Source of the DNA: Methylohalomonas lacus
GTDB lineage: Bacteria; Pseudomonadota; Gammaproteobacteria; Methylohalomonadales; Methylohalomonadaceae
Direction of reading: 5' to 3'
Length of the DNA stretch: 64,000 nt
Assembly (NCBI RefSeq): GCF_024808875.1
Contig: NZ_JANUCT010000003.1
Coordinates: 62,001 to 126,000, forward strand
Part shown: positions 1-6,532 of the stretch, piece by piece
Position numbering within the stretch: the first letter of the stretch is position 1
Layout of the letters: every line of letters starts with the position of its first letter
Position numbers and translations under genes: made by a program
Notes under the pieces: model-generated
Database searches by the model: none
What the model was told of the DNA's origin: nothing
The model's input: only the letters and a program-made list of their open reading frames with translations

Positions 1-1688
1 TCCGTGAACCGGTAGTGGAACAGGCGCGCGCGGATATACCGCGGGCCGTTTTCGGGAAACGGGTTGTCAGCCAGCAGAGCCGTGATCGCCGGCCGGTTTT
101 CCAGCAGGCCGACGAGCAATGGCGCGAACCAGCGCTGGCGGTCGGCGCGGCTCAGGGCGGCGAACCACAGCTGCCAGTCGAGCCGCGGCTGGTGCGGAAT
201 GTTCCAGCCCGGCGCGCGCGCCGGATCGCCCGGCTTGTAAGAGAATTCGTAAGCGCGCCAGTTTTCGCCGTCACGCGAACCCTCGATCACGATCTCCGGG
301 CGCCGCGTGGTCATGTTGGCAAACAGGCCATAGGGATTGACGATATGAAACGGCGCCAGCGCCTGATCGATCGTTTGCGCCACCGGTATGACCTGCTGGC
401 GATAGTGGCGACTCATCTGGTTGATGCCGGGCAGCACGATCAGCACCGCCAGCAGCAGGCACAGGCCAGTCTGCAACGGTCTACTGGCGCGCTGCGGTGC
501 CGGCCAGCCGCGCGTGCGGGCGAGGGCAGCGTCGTCAAACAGCCACAGTGTCAGCAACAGGGTCAGCAGATTGAAGAAGTTGTAGTTGCCGGTGAGCGCA
601 ATGGCGATTTGAAACCCGATGAGCAGCCAGGCGAACAGCATGCGCGGCCGGCGCGGGGCGAACACCAGGAATACCAGTACGATCTCGATCAGCAATGTCG
701 CGGCCGTTGCCGCCTGCAGCAGCGCCGCGGGTAATTGATGCACGTACCAGGCCAGCGGCGTCGGTAACGGCTGGGTCGCAAAGTGATGACTGAGCGCCGT
801 CAGGCCGGTCCAGGTCGGGTCGCCGCTGGCGAGTTTGGCAAAGCCGGCCATGAACACGTAGCGAAACAGCAGCCAGCGATACAGCCAGCGGCTCAGGTTC
901 GGCCAGGCGTTGACGAAGACGGCGATAAAACCGGCCTCGAGCAGCAGGAAGTCCCACTGGAAATGGAAGAAGTCCTGGCCGCCCTGGACCACGCTGAGGT
1001 AGAGCGCGAACGCCGCCGCCAGTGCCGGCGTCGTTAGCCGGTTGGCAACTACTGCCACGCCACTGAGCGCGCCGGCCAGGCAGAGTAACTGCAGCGCCAG
1101 GTCGCTGTGCGCCAGCCACAGTAAGGTTGGCGCATGGTACCAGGCGCCGCTACCGTAATAACCGTGCTGTTGTTCGAGAAACTCGCTGACGGGTAACAGA
1201 CCGTCAGCACCGACCAGGCCGGTGATCTGGACGCCGGCCGAGGCGAAGGCAAACACATAGATGAGGCCAAGGCCGCGCAGAAACCACCACTGCACGTGGT
1301 CGTAGCGTGCCGCTGTACGCCAGGGTCCCCACAGTTGATGGCTCAGTAGCCGCAGCAGGCCGCGCCGGCGCGCGCACAAGTCGTAGATCCGTTCCGCCAG
1401 CCAGGCAAAGCCGGGTACGAAGCGGTAGCACCACCAGCCCGACGGCCGGTCGGCGCGTTGTAACAGCCGGAAAGTCGCGGCGGCGCCACTGTGAATGTGG
1501 CCGTCGCTGTCGATGTACTGGATCGAGCGGCGGCAGTCGGCGGCGCTGAGCCGGGGATAGTCGGCCAGTGCCGACTGGTAGCTGCGATAGATGACGCGAG
1601 CACCGGTCAGGCCGAGCCAGTAGTTCACCCACTCGCGGCAAATGCCACAGTCGCCATCGTAGATCAGTACCGGGGTTGTCCCAGCCAT
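1..1688 (-). CDS. DCC thiol-disulfide domain fused to lipase maturation factor family membrane protein (3' end cut by window)
   Basis: The frame is open from an ATG at 1688 down to base 1, giving about 562 residues with no stop, so the C-terminus lies outside the window. Residues 1-120 look like a DCC1/DUF393 thiol-disulfide oxidoreductase domain, with YDGDCGICREW placing a CxxC pair at C14/C17. The rest matches the lipase maturation factor (LMF) family: a hydrophobic multi-pass region opening with RGLGLIYVFAF, the family signature FHFQWDFLLLEAGF, and a C-terminal soluble part with NPYGLFANMTTRRPEI and HQPRLDWQLWFAAL. Eukaryotic LMF1 helps fold secreted lipases in the ER; the bacterial role is unproven. 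A redox domain on an LMF membrane protein suggests folding or disulfide handling of an exported protein (inference). The gene ends 68 bp downstream of the unknown gene at 1757 and may be co-transcribed with it and amt. Confidence 0.85.
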   Translation of the reverse strand, partial: MAGTTPVLIYDGDCGICREWVNYWLGLTGARVIYRSYQSALADYPRLSAADCRRSIQYIDSDGHIHSGAAATFRLLQRADRPSGWWCYRFVPGFAWLAERIYDLCARRRGLLRLLSHQLWGPWRTAARYDHVQWWFLRGLGLIYVFAFASAGVQITGLVGADGLLPVSEFLEQQHGYYGSGAWYHAPTLLWLAHSDLALQLLCLAGALSGVAVVANRLTTPALAAAFALYLSVVQGGQDFFHFQWDFLLLEAGFIAVFVNAWPNLSRWLYRWLLFRYVFMAGFAKLASGDPTWTGLTALSHHFATQPLPTPLAWYVHQLPAALLQAATAATLLIEIVLVFLVFAPRRPRMLFAWLLIGFQIAIALTGNYNFFNLLTLLLTLWLFDDAALARTRGWPAPQRASRPLQTGLCLLLAVLIVLPGINQMSRHYRQQVIPVAQTIDQALAPFHIVNPYGLFANMTTRRPEIVIEGSRDGENWRAYEFSYKPGDPARAPGWNIPHQPRLDWQLWFAALSRADRQRWFAPLLVGLLENRPAITALLADNPFPENGPRYIRARLFHYRFT

Positions 1689-1756
1689 GGTCGCCGCACC
1701 CTCATGCTTGCGACGCTCATGGAAACAGGCTGATCAGCTATTGGCAAGCGGGCGGG

Positions 1757-2473
1757 TTACAGCCACATCCGTGGCGACTGGCGCCTCCCGGCGTCGCTGC
1801 GTTCGGCTGTATCGAGTGCCCGCGTCAGGCACTGGTCGGTGCGCACGGGACCGAGCCGGTCACAGGCAACGACATAAGCCGCATGCAGCAGTTGCTGCAG
1901 TTGCCCGGCATCGAGCTCCGCCTGTAGCGTCCGCTTGCCATCCCGTAGCCAGTCACTTATAGCCTGTAGCTGGTTGGGGTCCCGGATCAATTCGGGCAGC
2001 CGCCGGAGCAACGCGCTACGTACATCGGCAACGGCCGTTTGCTGGCTGTCACTGATGCCGGTGAAGAAACTGTTCATGAGGATCTCGAACACCTGGATGT
2101 TGTCACTGCGGCGGGCCCCATCGTCCGGAGCATTTGTACTGCCGCCGAGAATGCTCTCGGCCTCGCTGTCACCCAGACGGCTGCCCAGATAATGGCGCAT
2201 GTCCGCCAGCGGGTCGGGGCCGAGACTGTCCTCGTTGAGCATCAGTGAACTGGTCAGGCTCAGATGTATGGCTGCACGTGAACTGGCCAGGCCGGTGTTC
2301 TCGGTAATACGTCGGACGAAGTTGGTTATGGCGAATTTTGGCAAGCGGGAGTAGTGCTGTTGCCAGATACACAGCGCATTTAACAGGTCGTCGCCTTCCA
2401 GGTATTGCTTGAGTCCCATGTAGATGGCCCGACGCCGACGCGGGATATCGGTTGCTGATTTGCGCTCCACCAT
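1757..2473 (-). CDS. Conserved-looking hypothetical protein coupled to amt
   Basis: This 238-residue protein is not one I recognise. It looks soluble, mostly alpha-helical and without a signal peptide. It has a basic start (MVERKSATDIPRRRRAIYMG), a helical core with many Leu/Ala/Arg, and a glutamine-rich stretch near residues 195-205. The ATG shares one base with the amt stop codon (TGATG at 2471-2475), so translation is very probably coupled to the ammonium transporter. That suggests a role tied to ammonium uptake or its sensing, but no PII/GlnK motif is visible, so it is not a degenerate glnK. The coding call is strong because of the coupling and because codon usage matches its neighbours; the function is unknown. 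Confidence 0.75.
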   Translation of the reverse strand: MVERKSATDIPRRRRAIYMGLKQYLEGDDLLNALCIWQQHYSRLPKFAITNFVRRITENTGLASSRAAIHLSLTSSLMLNEDSLGPDPLADMRHYLGSRLGDSEAESILGGSTNAPDDGARRSDNIQVFEILMNSFFTGISDSQQTAVADVRSALLRRLPELIRDPNQLQAISDWLRDGKRTLQAELDAGQLQQLLHAAYVVACDRLGPVRTDQCLTRALDTAERSDAGRRQSPRMWL

Positions 2474-3792
2474 CAGTTTTTCCCCTGGTGCAGCGTGTCC
2501 TGCTGAAACTCCGGATAGCCGATTTCATAGTGTTCGCTGTAATCCAGACCGCGCTGTTCACCAACCGTATCGATGCGCAGGCCGACAAACCGGTTGATGA
2601 CGGCATAAACGATCAGTGCGACCGGGAAGGTCCAGACAAAACCGGCGGCAATGCCGATCAATTGAACGATGATCTGTTCGGGATTAAAAGGATTGTCACT
2701 GTAAAATATGCCGGCGGCGAGCGTACCCCAGACACCGGCAAAGGCATGCACCGGTACGGCACCGACCACATCATCCAGCTGGATGCGTTCCAGCAGCAGG
2801 GTGCCGAGCACGACGATGACACCGGCAATGAGACCGGTGACGATAGCGTAGCTCGGCGCCATGCTGGCGCAGCCGGCAGTAATACCGACCAGGCCGCCGA
2901 TGCTGCCGTTGACGGTCATGGTCATCAGCGGCTTCAGGCGCAGCAGGGCGAGCGCAAGAACGGCGCCGGTGGCGCCGGCTGCGGCGGCCAGGTGGGTGTT
3001 GAGTGCGATCAGGCCGATGCTGACATCGGCACTGACAGTGCTGCCGGCATTGAATCCGAACCAGCCCAGCCAGAGGATGAAGCCACCGAGTGCGACGCTG
3101 CCAAGATTGTGTCCGGGGATATAACGCGGCTCACCATCCTCGCTGAAGCGACCCAGCCGCGGCCCGAGCACGATGATGCCGGCCAGGGCGATCCAGCCAC
3201 CGACCGAATGCACCACCGTGGAGCCAGCAAAGTCGATAAAACCGAGATCGGCCAGCCAGCCGCTGCCGCCGTAGAAACCACCCCAGACCCAGCTGCCGTA
3301 AACCGGATAGACGAAGGCGCAGATGATGATGGCACCGTAGAGATACCCCTGATAGCGCGTACGCTCGGCCATCGCGCCACTGGCGATGGTCACCGCGGTG
3401 GCGGCAAACATGGTCTGGAAAAACAGGAAGCCGAAGTCTCCGGGCTCGGCACGGTTCAGTGCGAAATGGTCCATGCCGAACCAGCCGGTCGGATTGGTGC
3501 CGAACATCAGACCGTAGCCAATAAGCCAGAACATCAGCGAACCGAGGCAGACATCCATATAATTTTTCATGATGACATTGACGGTATTTTTGGATCGGCT
3601 CATACCGCTTTCCAGCAGGGCAAAACCGGCCTGCATGAAAAACACCAGTGCCGCCGCGGTGACGATCCAGACCGAGTCACCGGCAAGTTGGCTGAGACTG
3701 TCCGTTTCCGTCTGTCCCCACGCGCCGATTGGCCACAGCAGGACCATAAGACAGACGAGGCAATGGCGATAATTGAGGGATCGCGAGCGCAT
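2473..3792 (-). CDS. amt: Ammonium transporter (Amt/MEP/Rh family)
   Basis: The 439-residue product carries an N-terminal signal-like segment (residues 1-26, ending AWGQ) as in AmtB, then eleven expected hydrophobic segments. Family hallmarks include FFMQAGFALLESG near residue 51, the two pore histidines in VVHSVGGW and VPVHAFAGVWGT, and the FGFNAGST and GSWVWGGF segments. It conducts ammonium/ammonia across the inner membrane. Length is normal for the family. No glnK lies beside it, which is unusual because glnK-amtB is the common arrangement. The downstream partner is instead the unknown 238-residue protein, overlapping by one base. A GG-N10-GC sequence about 60 bp upstream could be a sigma54 promoter. 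Confidence 0.95.
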   Translation of the reverse strand: MRSRSLNYRHCLVCLMVLLWPIGAWGQTETDSLSQLAGDSVWIVTAAALVFFMQAGFALLESGMSRSKNTVNVIMKNYMDVCLGSLMFWLIGYGLMFGTNPTGWFGMDHFALNRAEPGDFGFLFFQTMFAATAVTIASGAMAERTRYQGYLYGAIIICAFVYPVYGSWVWGGFYGGSGWLADLGFIDFAGSTVVHSVGGWIALAGIIVLGPRLGRFSEDGEPRYIPGHNLGSVALGGFILWLGWFGFNAGSTVSADVSIGLIALNTHLAAAAGATGAVLALALLRLKPLMTMTVNGSIGGLVGITAGCASMAPSYAIVTGLIAGVIVVLGTLLLERIQLDDVVGAVPVHAFAGVWGTLAAGIFYSDNPFNPEQIIVQLIGIAAGFVWTFPVALIVYAVINRFVGLRIDTVGEQRGLDYSEHYEIGYPEFQQDTLHQGKN

Positions 3793-4219
3793 AAGTTTTC
3801 CTGTTTTTATGGGTGGCGGGTGTTACGGTGATTGCCGGAATGTTTTTTATAACTGCAGGCGACCGGCCGGGTCGTAACGGCTTGTTGCCAGATTCATGTA
3901 TGAATTCAGCAAGCAAGAACGTTGCCATTTCCCGATGAACGGGTCAGGCGATATCAGTTGATCGTGCGCACGGCCTGTTCAGGGCGCTGAGCATGCAGCT
4001 TTCGCCTGTTTTTCCAGCTGACATGAGCCAATCAGGGCACCGGGTTGCACTGAAATATGGCAACCATCACAGATTGACCGAGCAGCCTGCACCACGACCG
4101 CGCAGGTTGACCGGGACGTGTTAGAGTGGAGTACGAATGTATTGACCTGCTCACATGCGATTGGCAGGCGGTAATACGGCTGCCGTCGCCGGTTGAGCCA
4201 TGATTAGGGAGTGCATGAA
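3793..4219. other. 427-bp intergenic region between amt and the Pmp3-like gene
   Basis: No open frame with plausible coding character was found here. The region separates two divergent genes, so it must hold both promoters. The only recognisable elements are the weak sigma54-like match at 3854-3869 and a short 6-bp-arm palindrome (ATTCAT..ATGAAT) at about 3893-3906. I see no convincing NtrC site or terminator. Confidence 0.6.
3854..3869 (-). promoter_or_regulatory. Possible sigma54 (-24/-12) promoter for amt
   Basis: Read on the minus strand, CGGCCGGTCGCCTGCA keeps the invariant GG and GC of sigma54 promoters at the correct ten-base separation and ends TGCA. It differs from the TGGCACG-N4-TTGCA consensus at several other bases. 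It lies about 62 bp before the amt start. Amt genes are often under NtrC and sigma54, which raises the prior, but a GG-N10-GC match in GC-rich DNA can be chance. Confidence 0.3.
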
Positions 4220-4378
4220 ATGGATTTACTGAGAATTCTCATCGCCATACTGTTACCGCCGCTGGGTGTGTTTCTGCAGGTCGGCCTGGGCGGCGCTTTC
4301 TGGCTCAATATCCTGTTGACCCTGCTGGGTTACATCCCCGGCATCGTGCACGCGGTCTGGATCATCGCACGGCGCTGA
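4220..4378 (+). CDS. Pmp3/YqaE family small membrane protein
   Basis: This 52-residue protein is almost entirely two hydrophobic helices. It starts MDLLRILIAILLPPLGVFLQ and ends in two arginines. The PPLGVFLQVG segment, the NILLTLLGYIPGIVHAVWII segment and the overall size are the signature of the Pmp3/YqaE (UPF0057) proteolipids of plasma membranes, linked in yeast and plants to salt and stress tolerance. The ATG at 4220 has an AGGGAG ribosome-binding site 8 bases upstream. An overlapping ATG at 4215 runs into a stop after five codons and is rejected. The gene sits 6 bp before a DUF4112 gene, so the two are probably co-transcribed. Confidence 0.9.
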   Translation: MDLLRILIAILLPPLGVFLQVGLGGAFWLNILLTLLGYIPGIVHAVWIIARR

Positions 4379-4384
4379 GTCGCG

Positions 4385-4750
4385 GTGGCGTATCTGCCGT
4401 CTGAGCCGGCCGCATTACGGCGGGCACGCCGTCTGGCGCGCCTGCTGGACAGCGCCTTTCGCCTGCCGGGTACACGCTGGCGCTTCGGCTGGGATGCGCT
4501 TATCGGTCTGGCACCGGGTATCGGCGACCTGATCACGGCCGTAGTCTCGGTCTACATCATCCGGCTGGCCGGCGAACTGGATGTGCCGTTAATGATACGG
4601 CTGCGCATGCTGGCGAACGTCCTGCTGGATTTCATCGTCGGCAGCGTGCCACTCGTCGGCGACCTGTTCGACGCCGGTTTCAAGGCTAATCTGCGCAACT
4701 TGGCCTTGATTGAGCGCCATCGGGCTGAGCCCCGGTCTCTGGAGGAGTAA
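4385..4750 (+). CDS. DUF4112 domain membrane protein
   Basis: The 121-residue product begins with GTG (residues VAYLPSEPA). It has the DUF4112 pattern: an arginine-rich amphipathic start, RFGWDALIGLAPGIGD, a hydrophobic helix (LITAVVSVYIIRLAG), then VGSVPLVGDLFDAGFKANLRNLALI. Biochemical function is not established for this family. It starts 6 bp after the Pmp3-like gene and probably shares its transcript, giving a two-gene small-membrane-protein unit. It ends 9 bp before the convergent end of dusA, with no obvious terminator between them. Confidence 0.85.
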   Translation: MAYLPSEPAALRRARRLARLLDSAFRLPGTRWRFGWDALIGLAPGIGDLITAVVSVYIIRLAGELDVPLMIRLRMLANVLLDFIVGSVPLVGDLFDAGFKANLRNLALIERHRAEPRSLEE

Positions 4751-4759
4751 CCGGAATCT

Positions 4760-5743
4760 CTAGCTACGGGCGCCGTCGACCTGGCGGATGGCCGTTTCGA
4801 TCACCTCAATGCCGGCGCCGGGCCGCTGGCCCTGCTCCGACAGTACGCGCCGAAAGGCACGGGCGCCCGGCTGTCCCTGAAACAGTCCCATCAGGTGCCG
4901 GGTCATCTGGTGCAGGCGCACGCCCTGCGCCAGGTGGCGGTCCGCGTAATCGCGGAATTGCTCGACGATGGTCCGCCGGTTCGGCTCAGCCGCGGCATCA
5001 TCATCGATAAGCCGATCGGCCGCCGCCAGGATATAGGGATTGTTGTAGGCGGCGCGGCCAATCATGACGCCGTCGACGTGCTCGAGCTGGGCCTGCGCCG
5101 CGGCCAGCGTCTCGATGCCGCCGTTGATGACGATGGTGAGATCCGGGAATTCCCGCTTCAGCTGATGCACCCGGTCGTAGTGCAGCGGCGGCTTGCTGCG
5201 GTTTTCCTTCGGGCTCAGGCCCTGCAGCCAGGCCTTGCGGGCATGGACGATGAACACGCTGCAGCCGGCGGCGCGCACCGGTTCGATGAAATCGAGCAGA
5301 TCCTGGTAGCGGTCACGGTCATCGATGCCGATGCGCGTCTTGACCGTCACCGGCAGGCGCGTGCGTGCGCGCATGGCAGCGACGCAATCGGCGACCCGTT
5401 GCGGTTCGGCCATCAGACAGGCGCCAAAGCGGCCTGACTGCACGCGATCGCTGGGACAGCCGATATTCAGGTTGACCTCGTCGTAGCCCCAGTCCTCCGC
5501 GATCGCCGCGCACTCGGCCAGTTCCTGTGGCTCGCTGCCGCCCAACTGCAGGGCCAGCGGATGTTCGGCGGCGTCGAAATTCAGGAACCGCGCGCGATCG
5601 CCGTGCAGCAGCGCGCCGCTGGTGACCATCTCGGTATACAGCAGGGTGTGCCGTGAGATCAGGCGCAGCAGGTAGCGGCAGTGCCGATCGGTGTGTTGCA
5701 TCATCGGTGCAACGGCGATTTTTCGGTTCAGTGTAGCGGGCAT
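4760..5743 (-). CDS. dusA: tRNA-dihydrouridine(20/20a) synthase DusA
   Basis: This FMN-dependent enzyme reduces uridines in the tRNA D-loop. The 327-residue length fits DusA. Motifs seen: APMMQHTDRHCRYLLR at the start (FMN barrel, DusA-type), LQLGGSEPQELA, NLNIGCPSDRVQSGRFGACLM with catalytic Cys96, VKTRIGID, and the barrel end TIVINGGIETLA plus GVMIGRAAYNNPY. The KAWLQGLSPKENR segment is typical of DusA rather than DusB or DusC. It is a single gene downstream of, and separated by about 100 bp from, mutH. Confidence 0.95.
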   Translation of the reverse strand: MPATLNRKIAVAPMMQHTDRHCRYLLRLISRHTLLYTEMVTSGALLHGDRARFLNFDAAEHPLALQLGGSEPQELAECAAIAEDWGYDEVNLNIGCPSDRVQSGRFGACLMAEPQRVADCVAAMRARTRLPVTVKTRIGIDDRDRYQDLLDFIEPVRAAGCSVFIVHARKAWLQGLSPKENRSKPPLHYDRVHQLKREFPDLTIVINGGIETLAAAQAQLEHVDGVMIGRAAYNNPYILAAADRLIDDDAAAEPNRRTIVEQFRDYADRHLAQGVRLHQMTRHLMGLFQGQPGARAFRRVLSEQGQRPGAGIEVIETAIRQVDGARS

Positions 5744-5845
5744 CGTTTCAGGTCAGGGATGACACTTGCAGGTCGTTACGGCCAGTTATTCTAGCAGGTG
5801 GTCGGAAATTTATGCTGCAGTAGCCTGAATCCTGTTCAGACCGTA

Positions 5846-6526
5846 TCAGTGAAAGTGGTGCTGCAGGATCTGACGGGTGAAGGCTGGGCGCAGATAAAAC
5901 CCCCGCGGCAGGGTCAGGCTCGCATTGCCGTCGGAATCGAAGCTGCGGGTCAGGGCGCGGCTGTTGGCGGCCTTGGGCCGGATCTGCAGGTACTGGCCCT
6001 GGCGCGAGGAGATGTGTTCCAGTTCGCCGGCGCTGACCAGTTCCATCAGCTCCTCCCAGTCCTGTTGCAGTATGTCGGCCTGCTCGGCAGTCGGTGACCA
6101 TAACAGTGCGCTGCCAATCCGGCGTTCGCCCGGCGGTGCGTTCTTTGCCGTAACCAGCGGCAGCCACAGGACCTTCTGCAGTTTCAGCCACACCAGTGAG
6201 TCGTGCCAGCCACCGGGGGCCGGTTGCAGATCGACCGTGCAGACGTAGGTCGATTCCAGTGGCCGGCCGGCTGTATCCACCGGCAGGGTTTTCAGTTCGA
6301 TGCCGAGCTCGGGAAAGTCCGGCGTCGGCTGCGATCCGGCGCTGGCGCCGAGCCAGGTTTCGAGCAGCTGACCGCCCCAGCCCTTGTTGTGATCGAGATC
6401 CGCCGGTGTCTGCACCGCCAGCATGGCGGCCAGTTCGGCCAGCGACTGACCGGCGACGGCGGCGGCGCGCTGCAGCAGTTCCTGTTCGCTGGCGGGAGCG
6501 CTGCGGTGGCCGGTTTCCAGGGTCAT
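5846..6526 (-). CDS. mutH: DNA mismatch repair endonuclease MutH
   Basis: MutH nicks the unmethylated strand at hemimethylated GATC sites once activated by MutS and MutL. The 226-residue protein aligns over its full length. The catalytic residues fall at D70, E77 and K79 (PDFPELGIELKT), the numbering of the E. coli enzyme. HNKGWGGQLLETWLG is the conserved N-terminal motif. MutH occurs in gammaproteobacterial lineages with Dam methylation, so a dam gene is expected elsewhere. The start lies 6 bp after the glnD stop, which suggests the transcript map-glnD-mutH. Confidence 0.95.
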   Translation of the reverse strand: MTLETGHRSAPASEQELLQRAAAVAGQSLAELAAMLAVQTPADLDHNKGWGGQLLETWLGASAGSQPTPDFPELGIELKTLPVDTAGRPLESTYVCTVDLQPAPGGWHDSLVWLKLQKVLWLPLVTAKNAPPGERRIGSALLWSPTAEQADILQQDWEELMELVSAGELEHISSRQGQYLQIRPKAANSRALTRSFDSDGNASLTLPRGFYLRPAFTRQILQHHFH

Positions 6527-6532
6527 GAAACG

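Noticed and set aside
2452-3831. Long plus-strand open frame opposite amt (459 codons)
   Set aside because: It is the antisense of a clear ammonium transporter, has low-complexity His/Asp-rich translation and no family resemblance.
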